NCBI RefSeq assembly: GCF_004795055.1 | Contig: NZ_SSBJ01000012.1 | Location: 123,257 to 187,256 of the forward strand | Direction: 5' to 3' | Source of the DNA: Streptomyces sp. A1136 | GTDB lineage: Bacteria > Actinomycetota > Actinomycetes > Streptomycetales > Streptomycetaceae | Length of the DNA: 64,000 nucleotides | Shown: piece by piece, positions 22,792 to 30,927 of the stretch | Position numbering within the stretch: position 1 is the first letter of the stretch | How the letters are laid out: every line of letters begins with the position of its first letter | Notes under the pieces: model-generated | The model's database searches: none | What the model saw: the letters and a program-made list of their open reading frames with translations, nothing else | Told to the model about the DNA's origin: nothing | Made by a program: the position numbers and the translations under genes

Positions 22792-23661
22792 CTACGGGAA
22801 GCGCAGCGCGTCGGGCGCGATGGCCGGAACCAGACCCTCTGCGGCGGCCCGGGTCAGCAGCCCGCGCACGGCCGCGTACCCGTCGTCGCCGAGGTCGGCG
22901 GTGAACTCGTTGACGTACAGGCCGATGTGCTGGTCGGCGACGGTCGGGTCCAGCTCCTGCGCGTGCGCCCGGACGTACGGGCGGGACACCTCGGGATCGT
23001 CCCAGGCCATCAGCACCGACGCACGGGCCGACTCGGCCAGCGCGCGCAGCGCGTCCGCGCCCAGCGAGCGCTTGGCGATGATCGCGCCGAGGGGGATGGG
23101 CAGGCCGGTGGTGGACTCCCAGTGCTCGCCCATGTCGGCCAGCCGGTGCAGCCCGTAGTCCTGATAGGTGAACCGGGCCTCGTGGATGACCAGTCCGGCG
23201 TCCACCCGGCCGTCGCGCACCGCCGGCATGATCTCGTGGAAGGGCAGGACCACGACCTTGCCGACCGGCGCGGGGAGCACGTCCGCCGCCCACAGCCGGA
23301 ACAACAGGTAGGCGGTGGAGCGCTCGCTCGGCACGGCGACCGTCTTCCCGGCGAGATCCACGCCGGGTTCACGGGTGAGCACGAGGGGGCCGCAACCGCG
23401 TCCCAGCGCGCCGCCGCAGGGCAGCAGCGCGTACTCCTCCAGCACCCACGGCAGCACGGCGTAGGAGACCTTGAGCACATCGAGTTCGCCGCGCTCGGCC
23501 ATGCCGTTGGTGATGTCGATGTCCGCGAAGGTGACGTCGAGGGCGGGCGCGCCGGGGACCCGGCCGTGCGCCCAGGCGTCGAAGACGAAGGTGTCGTTGG
23601 GACACGGCGAATAGGCGATGCGTACCGGCGTGCCGCCGTTGTCAGTGTTGCTGCCGGTCAT
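22792..23661 (-). CDS. mqnD: 1,4-dihydroxy-6-naphthoate synthase MqnD (futalosine pathway)
   Basis: A 289-aa periplasmic-binding-protein-fold enzyme that converts cyclic dehypoxanthine futalosine to 1,4-dihydroxy-6-naphthoate in menaquinone biosynthesis. Family motifs include IAYSPCPNDTFVFDAWAHG near the N-terminus, LDVLKVSYAVLPWVL, VAVPSERSTAYLLFRLW, GLVIHEARFTYQDYGL (catalytic His region) and the LPIPLGAI segment. The start lies inside the 3' end of the futalosine hydrolase gene (20-bp overlap), so the two are translated together. Other mqn genes must be elsewhere. Confidence 0.95.
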   Translation of the reverse strand: MTGSNTDNGGTPVRIAYSPCPNDTFVFDAWAHGRVPGAPALDVTFADIDITNGMAERGELDVLKVSYAVLPWVLEEYALLPCGGALGRGCGPLVLTREPGVDLAGKTVAVPSERSTAYLLFRLWAADVLPAPVGKVVVLPFHEIMPAVRDGRVDAGLVIHEARFTYQDYGLHRLADMGEHWESTTGLPIPLGAIIAKRSLGADALRALAESARASVLMAWDDPEVSRPYVRAHAQELDPTVADQHIGLYVNEFTADLGDDGYAAVRGLLTRAAAEGLVPAIAPDALRFP

Positions 23662-24373
23662 GCTGTTCTCCCCAGTGGACGAGTACGGGTCCCAGCGCGC
23701 GGAAGCCGTCGGTCAGCGCGACCAGGGCGTCCCCGATCCGCCAGGCGTCCCGGTCGCGGGGCCCGACGGGATTGGACACCGCCCGGATCTCCAGGACGGG
23801 CAGGCCGTGCGCGACGGCCGCTTCCGCCACGCCGAAGCCTTCCATGGCCTCGGCGCCGGCCAGGGGGTGGCGGGCGGCGAGCTCGGCGGCCCGGGCGGCG
23901 GTGCCGGTGACGGTGGAGACGGTGAGGACGGGTGCCAGCAGCGCGCCGGTCGCCTCGGCGGCCCGGGCGGCCAGCTCGGTGGGGGGCAGGTGCACGCTGT
24001 GGCCGAAGCCGAGCGCGTCCACCGGCAGGAAGCCGTCCGGTGTCTCGGCCCCGAGGTCGGCGGCCACGAGGGCGTCGGCGACGACGAGGGTGCCGGGCGG
24101 GGCGGCGGGCGCGAACCCGCCGCCGATGCCGGCGGAGACGACGAGTGAGTAGTCGGCCAGCGCGAGGGCGGTGGCCGTGGCGGCCGCGGCGGCGGCCGGC
24201 CCGACGCCGCCGACGAGGACGTCGGCGGCGAGACCGGGCAGGTCACGGCGGTGGATCGGATAACGGCCGGGCAGCGTGCGCGGCTCCGGGGTGACCGGGT
24301 CCGGATGAGGGGTGAGACCGGCGGCCACGGAGTCCGCCTCCGCGGCCACGGCGGTCACGATGAGCGCGCGCAC
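23642..24373 (-). CDS. mqnB: Futalosine hydrolase MqnB
   Basis: A 243-aa nucleoside-phosphorylase-fold hydrolase that removes hypoxanthine from futalosine in the alternative menaquinone pathway. Family marks are VTAVAAEADSVAAGL at the start, VGGVGPAAAAAATATALAL, the VVSAGIGGGFAP loop, TVTGTAARAAELAARHP and the catalytic AEAMEGFGVAEAAVAHGLPVLEIRAVSN block. The GTG at 24373 lies 8 nt from the stop of the lipoprotein gene; frames further upstream are unrelated. It forms an operon with mqnD and probably with the lipoprotein gene upstream. Confidence 0.94.
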   Translation of the reverse strand: MRALIVTAVAAEADSVAAGLTPHPDPVTPEPRTLPGRYPIHRRDLPGLAADVLVGGVGPAAAAAATATALALADYSLVVSAGIGGGFAPAAPPGTLVVADALVAADLGAETPDGFLPVDALGFGHSVHLPPTELAARAAEATGALLAPVLTVSTVTGTAARAAELAARHPLAGAEAMEGFGVAEAAVAHGLPVLEIRAVSNPVGPRDRDAWRIGDALVALTDGFRALGPVLVHWGEQHDRQQH

Positions 24374-24380
24374 GGTGCGG

Positions 24381-24878
24381 CTACTTGAGCTTGACCTTGA
24401 AGGTCCAGACGGCGAGCGGCTTGCCGCTCGCGTCGAGCTGGACGAAGCCCAGCATCTTCGAGGCCGGGGCCTCGCCCTGGCCGCCGGTGGCGAAGACGTC
24501 GGCGCCCTGGAAGCTGCGGTAGGTGTTCGCGGACGGCTCGGTGATCGGCTGTCCGTCGAGGACCGCCTGCCACTTCTTGCCGTCCTTGACGACGTCGGGG
24601 TCGACACCGAGGCGCAGCGTGTCGCCGCGGCCGTACTCGATGGTCTTGGCGTTCTTGACGTTGGTCAGGCAGTTCTGGACCCTCTCCACGGAGAGCTCCT
24701 CGCCGCTGCCGGGGCGGCAGGCGGCCTCGGAGGACACCGTCGAACTGCCGACGGTCACGGTCGCGAGCGGCGTCGGCTTGGTCGTGTCGCAGGCCGAGAG
24801 GAAGAGGAGGCCGGCGGACACGGCTCCGAGGGCCGCGACGCTGCGGTGGGCCCTACCCGGGAAAAGCGGTGCGGTCAT
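24381..24878 (-). CDS. DUF2771-like lipoprotein
   Basis: A 165-aa lipoprotein. The signal peptide (MTAPLFPGRAHRSVAALGAVSAGLLFLSAC) ends in a lipobox L-S-A-C with Cys at about residue 30, so the mature protein would be anchored outside the membrane. The mature part is a compact beta-rich domain (LGVDPDVVKDGKKWQAVLDGQPI...FVQLDASGKPLAVWTFKVKLK) resembling DUF2771. Two further Cys (AACRPG, VQNCLTN) may form a disulfide. It lies 7 bp upstream of mqnB on the same strand; a direct role in menaquinone synthesis is not implied by the sequence. Confidence 0.88.
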   Translation of the reverse strand: MTAPLFPGRAHRSVAALGAVSAGLLFLSACDTTKPTPLATVTVGSSTVSSEAACRPGSGEELSVERVQNCLTNVKNAKTIEYGRGDTLRLGVDPDVVKDGKKWQAVLDGQPITEPSANTYRSFQGADVFATGGQGEAPASKMLGFVQLDASGKPLAVWTFKVKLK

Positions 24879-24949
24879 GAGCCGAAGGCTATCGGGCCGG
24901 TGGGCCGGGTCGCCGCACGGGGGGTGCGCGGGGCGTGGCTCCCTGCGGG

Positions 24950-25111
24950 GCGGCGGCGGGTGGCTCCCTGCGGGCGGCGGCGGGGCCGGGCGGGTGCGGT
25001 GCCGCCGCGCTGTGCGGCCCCGGGCTGCGCCCGGGCTCTCGGGGCTCCGCCCCGCACCCCGCGCATCGAACGCCGGCGGGGCTGGTTTCGCCCCCGATCG
25101 CCGCTGGGGGC
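24950..25111. repeat. Second copy of the dispersed GC palindromic repeat
   Basis: The core at 25040-25085 matches 20957-21002. It lies downstream of the MFS gene stop and upstream of the lipoprotein start, where it may form a hairpin that ends MFS transcription. Confidence 0.75.
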
Positions 25112-26488
25112 CTAGGCCACGCGGGGATGGGAGGAGCTCGGGTGGTGGGCGGTGGTGAGGGCGCCGCGGAAGGCCATCAGGGTGCCCGTCGCGACTATGG
25201 CCGCCGCGACCGACATGCCGAGTACGCCGTTCAGCGGCAGCACGATCCCGATTCCGCCGCCCAGCACCCACGCCATCTGGAGCAGCGTCTCCGACCGGGC
25301 GAAGGCCGAGGTCCGTACCGCCTCCGGCACGTCGCGTTGGATCATCGCGTCCAGGGAGAGCTTCGCCAGGGCCTGGCAGAAGCCCGCCGTGGCTCCGAGG
25401 ACCGCCACGAACAGCCCGCTGAAGAAAACCGCCGCCAGCACCGCGACCCCGAGGGTCACCGCCAGCACCGCCGCGATGATGGTCTCCGGCGCCCGCGCCC
25501 GCAGCCACGCGCCCACCGCCGTACCGGCCGCGTTGCCGACGCCCGCCGCCACGCCGACGATGCCGAGCGAGACCGCCGCGCTCTGCCCCCCCAGCGGATG
25601 CTCGCGCAGCAGGAACGCCAGGAAGAAGATCAGGAAGCCGGACAACCCGCGCATCGCGGCGTTCGCCAACAGTCCGCACAGCACCGGCCGGCTGATCGTC
25701 CGCAGCCCCGGCTTGCGCGAGTGCGCCTCGTGCGTGGACAGCCGCGCCCGCCGTTCCCCCTTCGCCTCGTCCACCTTGTGCGGCAGCGTGAACGCCGCGA
25801 AGGTCCCCCAGATGAATATGGCGCAGGCCCCGTACAGCGGCCAGGGCGGCCCGATCGCCTGGAGCCCGGCGCCGACGGGCGCCGCGGCGCCCGTGGCCAG
25901 CAGCCCGGCCAGTGTGACCCGGGAGTTCGCCTTGACGAGCGAGAACTTCGGCGGCAGCAGTCTGGGGACCACAGCGCTGCGCACGACCCCGTACGCCTTG
26001 GACGCGACCAGTACGCCGAGTGCCGCCGGATACAGCTCCAGTCCGCCCGTCGCCACCGCGCCCGACATCATCACCGCCAGTAGGGCCCGCGCCAGCATCG
26101 CGGCCGCCATGGCGGCCCGCCGCCCGTGCGGCAGCCGGTCCAGCAGCGGGCCGATCACCGGGGCCAGCAGGGTGAAGGGGGCCATGGTGATGGCGAGGTA
26201 CAGGGCCACCCGGCCGCGGGCCTCGTCCGTGGGTACCGAGAAGAACACCGTCGACGCCAGCGCCACCGTGATCATCACGTCGCCGGCGCCGTTGATGGCG
26301 TGCAGCTCGATGAGTTTGCCGAGACCCGACTCGCCGGCCCCGTGCGCGTGCGTGGCCCGCCGAATCCCGCGGACCGTACCGGTGATGGGGAGGTGCAGGG
26401 CACGACCGACGGCCCGGCCGGCCCGACTGGCCGGTCCCGGGCCGTCTGCGGACGACCGTACGGGTGCCACCTGGCCATAGTGCCCCAC
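25112..26488 (-). CDS. MFS transporter
   Basis: A 458-aa transporter with about 12 membrane segments and an N-terminal cytoplasmic stretch of some 50 residues. After GLGKLIELHAINGAGDVMITVALASTVFF it shows the usual two six-helix halves with a basic central loop (LPHKVDEAKGERRARLSTHEAHSRKPGLR), and a C-terminal tail HHPSSSHPRVA. There is no regulator or enzyme that fixes its substrate. The GTG at 26488 is selected because GGGAGGG lies 4 nt upstream; a GTG at 26470 is an alternative. The gene diverges from the DUF3027 gene. Confidence 0.88.
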   Translation of the reverse strand: MGHYGQVAPVRSSADGPGPASRAGRAVGRALHLPITGTVRGIRRATHAHGAGESGLGKLIELHAINGAGDVMITVALASTVFFSVPTDEARGRVALYLAITMAPFTLLAPVIGPLLDRLPHGRRAAMAAAMLARALLAVMMSGAVATGGLELYPAALGVLVASKAYGVVRSAVVPRLLPPKFSLVKANSRVTLAGLLATGAAAPVGAGLQAIGPPWPLYGACAIFIWGTFAAFTLPHKVDEAKGERRARLSTHEAHSRKPGLRTISRPVLCGLLANAAMRGLSGFLIFFLAFLLREHPLGGQSAAVSLGIVGVAAGVGNAAGTAVGAWLRARAPETIIAAVLAVTLGVAVLAAVFFSGLFVAVLGATAGFCQALAKLSLDAMIQRDVPEAVRTSAFARSETLLQMAWVLGGGIGIVLPLNGVLGMSVAAAIVATGTLMAFRGALTTAHHPSSSHPRVA

Positions 26489-26812
26489 TCGGCCCTCCCG
26501 GGCCCGCCCCGGCGCGTTTCGGGCTCCCGTCGGTCCCGGGTTGTCCGCGAATCGGACCTTGCATGTGGGCCGAAGGCGTCGGAGGAGGTAGCGTGCGTAG
26601 CGCGCCACCGGCGGTTGCTCTTGGCCGCGCGCCTCTTCGCGATCCCGCAGAATGGATTGCAGGTAGGTGCGCCCGAGGCCGATCGGGTGCGGACGTCGAC
26701 GCGGCCCTCTGGTCCGCTCCGCCCGCGCTACGTACGGACAAGACCGACGGGTCGTTGTGGACGACAGTACGGACGGCGCACTCGTGAGACGGCGTAGGAG
26801 AGAACGAGACCT
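26489..26812. other. Divergent intergenic region
   Basis: This 324-bp stretch serves as the upstream region of the MFS gene (minus) and the DUF3027 gene (plus). It is less GC-rich than its flanks and contains TTGCATG/ATGCAAG-like segments near 26560 and a GGAGAG site before the GTG at 26813. No additional gene is convincing. Confidence 0.5.
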
Positions 26813-27721
26813 GTGAGTGCTGCGACGACGCGAAGCCGTACCCCCGACCGCCTGTGTGCCGAGGCGGTAGACCTCGCCCGTGCGGCGGCCGAGGAGGCCG
26901 CCGCCCCCGGAGTGGTGGGCGAGCATGTCTCCGTCGTCTCCGAGGGCGACCGGGTCGTCACCCACTTCTTCGAGTGCAAGGACCCCGCCTACCGGGGTTG
27001 GCGGTGGGCCGTCACCGTGACGCGGGCGTCCCGCGCGAAACTCGTCACCCTCGACGAAACGGTGTTGCTTCCGGGCGACGACGCGCTCCTCGCCCCCGAA
27101 TGGGTGCCGTGGAGCGAGCGGCTCCGGCCCGGGGACCTGGGCCCGGGCGATCTGCTGCCCACGGAGGCCGACGACCTGCGGCTGGAGCCGGGCTGGACGG
27201 GCGAGGACGCGCCGCCGCCGAACTCGGTGGTCTCCGAGGAGATGGCCGAGCTGGTCGAGGCGGAGGACGCGGACGTCGCCGACCGCACGGTGGTCCCGGT
27301 ACGGGGTTCCATCACCTCGGTCGCCGAGGAGCTCGGCATGCGCCGGGCACGGGTCCTGTCGCGGTACGGGCTGCACAGTGCGGCCGACCGTTGGGACGAG
27401 GGATTCGGGGCGAAGACCCCGATGGCGCAGGCGGCCCCGGCGTCGTGCGTGTCGTGCGGGTTCCTCGTCGCGATCGGCGGCTCGCTGGGCCAGGCCTTCG
27501 GGGTCTGCGCGAACGAGTTCAGTCCGGCGGACGGTCGACTGGTGTCGCTGTCCTACGGGTGCGGGGGCCACTCGGAGGCCGCGGTCATGCCGAAGCCGCC
27601 GCGGCCGGCGCCGCCGGTACTGGACTCCATGGCCTCGGACGAGTTCCTGCTGCGGCCGGCGCCTGACACCGGCTCGGTGCCGGTGTCCGACCTTCCGCCG
27701 TCCGACCTGGGCCACTCGTAG
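26813..27721 (+). CDS. DUF3027 family protein
   Basis: A 302-aa protein of the actinobacterial DUF3027 family; the function is unknown. It has the typical features: a helical start (DRLCAEAVDLARAAAEEAA), FFECKDPAYRGWRWAVTVTRASRAKLVTLDETVLLPGDDALLAPEWVPWSERLRPGDLGPGDLLP, the SITSVAEELGMRRARVLSRYGLHSAADRW block, and a four-Cys putative metal site (SCVSCGFLVAIGG ... GVCANEFSP ... YGCGGHSEA). The GTG at 26813 has a GGAGAG site. It is divergent from the MFS gene. Confidence 0.9.
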   Translation: MSAATTRSRTPDRLCAEAVDLARAAAEEAAAPGVVGEHVSVVSEGDRVVTHFFECKDPAYRGWRWAVTVTRASRAKLVTLDETVLLPGDDALLAPEWVPWSERLRPGDLGPGDLLPTEADDLRLEPGWTGEDAPPPNSVVSEEMAELVEAEDADVADRTVVPVRGSITSVAEELGMRRARVLSRYGLHSAADRWDEGFGAKTPMAQAAPASCVSCGFLVAIGGSLGQAFGVCANEFSPADGRLVSLSYGCGGHSEAAVMPKPPRPAPPVLDSMASDEFLLRPAPDTGSVPVSDLPPSDLGHS

Positions 27722-27944
27722 CCCGCGGCGCCGCGGCGCCCGCACGGGGCCGGTTTCGGCGCGCCCGGCCGGGCCGGCGGTGAGGGGGCGGGCCGGGGCA
27801 GGCCCCACGCTGTGGGACTCGCCCCGGGCCCGTCGCGTCACGTCCGCACGGCGTCGTCCGGTATCGGCATGACCGCCCCGGCGGGCCGCACGGCCCCCGG
27901 CACCGTCGTCAGGCACCGGCTGCCGCGCGGTTCCGGCACCGTCG
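27722..27944. repeat. Spacer with a degenerate copy of the flotillin gene 3' end
   Basis: GGCACCGTCGTCAGGC occurs twice (about 27899 and 27931). A minus-strand translation here reads AGAVMPIPDD, similar to the real flotillin C-terminus AGEVIPISEQ. The segment looks like a partial duplication of that gene's tail. A GC palindrome GCCGCGGCGCCGCGGC near 27725 may terminate the DUF3027 transcript. Confidence 0.5.
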
Positions 27945-29459
27945 TCAGGCCCCGGTGGCCTGTTCCGAGATCGGGATGACCTCCCCGGCGGATGCCGGCG
28001 CGGGCGGGGCGGTGGTGGTCGGGTGGTTCGGGGACTGAGCCATCGAGGACAGCAGCTGCCGGGCCAGGCCCAGGCCGGTGCCGCCCATCGTCAGGGCCTT
28101 CGCGAACATCTCCGACATGCCCTCGGCCCCGTTCAGCAGCACCATGTGCTCCACGTTGCCGAACGCGCCCGCCCCGGCCTCCACGATCTTGGGCCAGTTC
28201 TCGGCGAGCTGCTGCGCGACCACCGCCTCCTGGTTCTCCGCCAGCGCCGCCGCCCGGGCCTTGATGGCCTCCGCCTCCGCGAGGCCCTTCGCCTTCGCCG
28301 ACGCCGCGTCCGCCAGACCGCGGGCCTTCGCCGCCTCGGCCTCCGCGAGGCCCCTGGCCTGCGTCGCCGCGGCCTCGGCCTCGCCCGTCGCCCGGGTGGC
28401 CTTCGCGTTGGCCAGGCCGCGCGTCTCCGCCGCCTGGGCCTCGGCCGCCGCGGCCGCCTTGACCCGGGTGGCCTCGGCCGCCGCCGCGAGTTCCGTCTCC
28501 TGGGCCTTGGCCTGCGCCGCCGAGATCCGCGAGTCGCGGTCCGCCTCGGCGAGCGTGCGCTGCTCGTACGCCTTGGCGTCCGCGGGCTTGCGCACGTCCG
28601 CCTGGAGCTGCTGCTCGCGCCGGTCGGCCTCCAGCTCCGCGACCCGGGTCTCCTGGACGACGACCTCCTGCCGGGCGGCCGCCTCCGCGAGCGGGCCCGC
28701 CTGCTTGGCCGCGGCCGCGGCCTTGTCCCGCTCGGCCTGGTAACCGGCCTGGAGGATCTCGCTGTCCCGCGTGGCCTCCGACATCCGGGCGAAGGCGGCC
28801 TGCTCGGCCTCCGTCGCCAGCAGGTTCGCGTCGGCCTGGGCGATCCGCGCGTCCCGCTGCACGGCCGCCGCGTGCGGCATCGCGAGGTTCTTGATGTAAC
28901 CGGTCGGGTCCTCGATCTCGTGGATCTGGAGCGACTCGACGATCAGGCCGAGCTTCTCCATCTCGCTCCCGCAGGCCGCCCTGGTCTGGCCGGTCAGCTT
29001 CTCGCGGTCGCGGATCATGTCCTCGACGGTCAGTCCGCCCACGATCGAACGCAGATGACCCGCGAAGACGATGTGCACGCGGTCGGGGATCATCTTCTGC
29101 TGGTCCAGGAACCGGCGTGCGGCGTTGGCGATCGAGACGGTGTCGTCCCCCACCTTGAAGATGACCACGCCGCGCACCTTCAGCGGGATGCCCTGGTGGG
29201 TCACGCAGTCGACCACCAGCTGGGTCTCGTTCAGGTCCAGTGACAGTTTCCGCACGGCCTGGACCCCCGGCAGTACGAGCGTCCCGCGCCCGGTGACGAT
29301 CCGGAACCCCATCCCGTCGCCCAGGCCCTCGGTCCGGTGCGCGGAACCGGAGATGACGAGTGCTTCGTTCGGTTCGGCGACCCGCCACATGAGCTTGAAC
29401 AGACCGACCAGAACAAGTACGGCGGCGAGAACGACTCCCGCCACGACGCCGATGTCCAT
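27945..29459 (-). CDS. Flotillin-like SPFH domain protein
   Basis: A 504-aa membrane-associated scaffold protein. One N-terminal membrane segment (VVAGVVLAAVLVLVGLFKLMW) leads to an SPFH/band-7 domain (residues about 25-190, RVAEPNEALVISG...). A long Ala/Glu/Lys coiled coil with repeated GLAEAEAAKARGLA-type units spans about residues 195-410, and a disordered Pro/Thr tail follows. This is the flotillin plan; such proteins organise membrane microdomains. The ATG at 29459 with AAGGGGG upstream is preferred to a TTG two codons earlier. A short NfeD-like gene lies just upstream on the same strand. Confidence 0.92.
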   Translation of the reverse strand: MDIGVVAGVVLAAVLVLVGLFKLMWRVAEPNEALVISGSAHRTEGLGDGMGFRIVTGRGTLVLPGVQAVRKLSLDLNETQLVVDCVTHQGIPLKVRGVVIFKVGDDTVSIANAARRFLDQQKMIPDRVHIVFAGHLRSIVGGLTVEDMIRDREKLTGQTRAACGSEMEKLGLIVESLQIHEIEDPTGYIKNLAMPHAAAVQRDARIAQADANLLATEAEQAAFARMSEATRDSEILQAGYQAERDKAAAAAKQAGPLAEAAARQEVVVQETRVAELEADRREQQLQADVRKPADAKAYEQRTLAEADRDSRISAAQAKAQETELAAAAEATRVKAAAAAEAQAAETRGLANAKATRATGEAEAAATQARGLAEAEAAKARGLADAASAKAKGLAEAEAIKARAAALAENQEAVVAQQLAENWPKIVEAGAGAFGNVEHMVLLNGAEGMSEMFAKALTMGGTGLGLARQLLSSMAQSPNHPTTTAPPAPASAGEVIPISEQATGA

Positions 29460-29588
29460 CGGCAAACGCCCCCTTAGAGCGGTGCCGTTGCGGCACCGGT
29501 GAAGGCGAGTCTGCGCCTGCCGGCATCCGGCGTGAAGTCGTCGGCGCGGTCTTGTCGCAATCTTGATACGCGCAGGTGGAGCTGTGGG

Positions 29589-29807
29589 TCAGTTGACGTA
29601 CGACGCGCTGACGTACACCGTGCGCGGCGGCAGGTGTTCCACCACCGTCACCACCGTCCCCACGGGCAGGGGCCGTTGCTCCCCCAGTGCCGGATACGCC
29701 AGGAAGTGCTCGGCTCCGCCCCGGATGCGGACGATGACCTCGCCCACCAGGCCGGGCCCCACCGTCCCGGTGACCCGCCCGCTCAGCCCCACCATGTCAT
29801 CGGCCAC
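29589..29807 (-). CDS. NfeD-like OB-fold protein, flotillin partner
   Basis: A 72-aa protein consisting only of an NfeD C-terminal-like OB fold: GLSGRVTGTVGPGLVGEVIVRIRGG, AEHFLAYPALGEQRPLPVGTVVTVVEHLPPRTVYVSA. It lacks the membrane segments and protease domain of full NfeD. NfeD proteins are usually encoded with stomatin/flotillin genes, and this one lies 129 bp upstream of the flotillin gene on the same strand. TAACCT at 29814-29819, 6 nt before the GTG, supports this start on a leaderless mRNA. Confidence 0.82.
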   Translation of the reverse strand: MADDMVGLSGRVTGTVGPGLVGEVIVRIRGGAEHFLAYPALGEQRPLPVGTVVTVVEHLPPRTVYVSASYVN

Positions 29808-29840
29808 ACCCGCAGGTTACGCGGCCGGCCCCGCGCCCCT

Positions 29841-30851
29841 TCAGCGTTTGCGCCGGACGAGCCGACGGCCGCCGAGCACCAGGGCCGTGGCCAGGACGAG
29901 GACCATCGCCCCCTTGGTGAAGGCGCCGCCCTCCGGCTTCGCGGCAGCGCCGGGAGCCCCGCTCCCGGGCGGGGCTCCGGACGGTGCGGCGGGCCGTGCC
30001 GAGGGGGCGCCGGCCGTCGGGCGGACCGGCACCGCGATGACCCGGCTGTTCACTCCCTCCGAGCCGAACAACAGCGTCGAGCCGTCCGGCGAGTACGTCA
30101 CCGACTCCGCCTGGCCCTGCCAGGGCGCGGCCACCGGCTCGCCCGTCCCCTCCGGGCGCCCGTCCCTCCACGGGTAGGTCTTCGCGAAGAAGTAGCCGCG
30201 CAGCGTCAGCCGGCCGCCGTCCGGCGAGAACGCCCCGTCCGTCACCCACGGCACGTCCGCGATCCGCCGGAACACGTTGGCGCCCTCGGCCGACAGCCGT
30301 TCGGGGCCCTCGTAGAGCCCGCCCGTCCGCTCGTTCTTGCTCGCGATGTAGACCCGGCCCGTCACCGGATGCACCATCAGCGCCTCCGCGTTGCGCGGGC
30401 CGTCCGCGTACCGCACCGTGAACTGCTCCGCCTTGACCGTCACGTCCGCCAACTCCCGTGGCTCCGGAAAGCGGTAGATCCAGACGTGGTCCCAGGTGCC
30501 GTCCCGGTTGTCGCCGATGTCCGCCACGTACAACTGCCCGTCCGGGCCCAGCGAGATCGCCTCGACGTCGCGCGGCCGGCCGATCCCGGTCATCGTCACC
30601 CGCGCCACGGTCTTGCCGGTCGCGGAGTCCACGGCGTACACGTACGGGCCGTCGTCGCTGTCGTTGTGCGTCCAGTACACGCCCGGGTGGACGCGGCTCG
30701 CCGCGAGTCCGCTGGACTCCGTGATGCGCGGGTCCCGGATGGTGAAGTCCGAGACGTCGGTCGCGGCGGTGGCGGTCGCGGCGGCGGCGGCCGGTGTCGC
30801 GGTGAGGACGGCGGCGGCGGTGAACGCGGTCAGGAGCGGCAGCAGGCGCAT
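29841..30851 (-). CDS. Secreted, membrane-anchored beta-propeller-like protein
   Basis: A 336-aa exported protein. A signal peptide (MRLLPLLTAFTAAAVLTATPAAA) precedes a repetitive beta domain of about 240 residues with ESSGLAASRVHPGVYWTHNDSDDGPYVYAVD, GRPRDVEAISLGPDGQLYVADIGDN, RNAEALMVHPVTGRVYIASKN and AESVTYSPDGSTLLFGSEG blades, resembling a beta-propeller lactonase/NHL fold. A Pro/Ala/Gly wall-spanning linker and a C-terminal helix with basic end (MVLVLATALVLGGRRLVRRKR) anchor it. CAGGCT at 30858-30863, 6 nt upstream, supports the start. Substrate unknown. Confidence 0.87.
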   Translation of the reverse strand: MRLLPLLTAFTAAAVLTATPAAAAATATAATDVSDFTIRDPRITESSGLAASRVHPGVYWTHNDSDDGPYVYAVDSATGKTVARVTMTGIGRPRDVEAISLGPDGQLYVADIGDNRDGTWDHVWIYRFPEPRELADVTVKAEQFTVRYADGPRNAEALMVHPVTGRVYIASKNERTGGLYEGPERLSAEGANVFRRIADVPWVTDGAFSPDGGRLTLRGYFFAKTYPWRDGRPEGTGEPVAAPWQGQAESVTYSPDGSTLLFGSEGVNSRVIAVPVRPTAGAPSARPAAPSGAPPGSGAPGAAAKPEGGAFTKGAMVLVLATALVLGGRRLVRRKR

Positions 30852-30927
30852 TCCCCAAGCCTGCCAGGCCGTCCGGCGTGGCGGGCATCACAGCGGCCGT
30901 GGTCCGGTGATCCGCGATGATGACCGG

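Noticed and set aside
25112..27916. 934-residue MFS fusion
   Set aside because: The extra N-terminal part is antisense to the DUF3027 gene; only the frame from 26488 fits a transporter.
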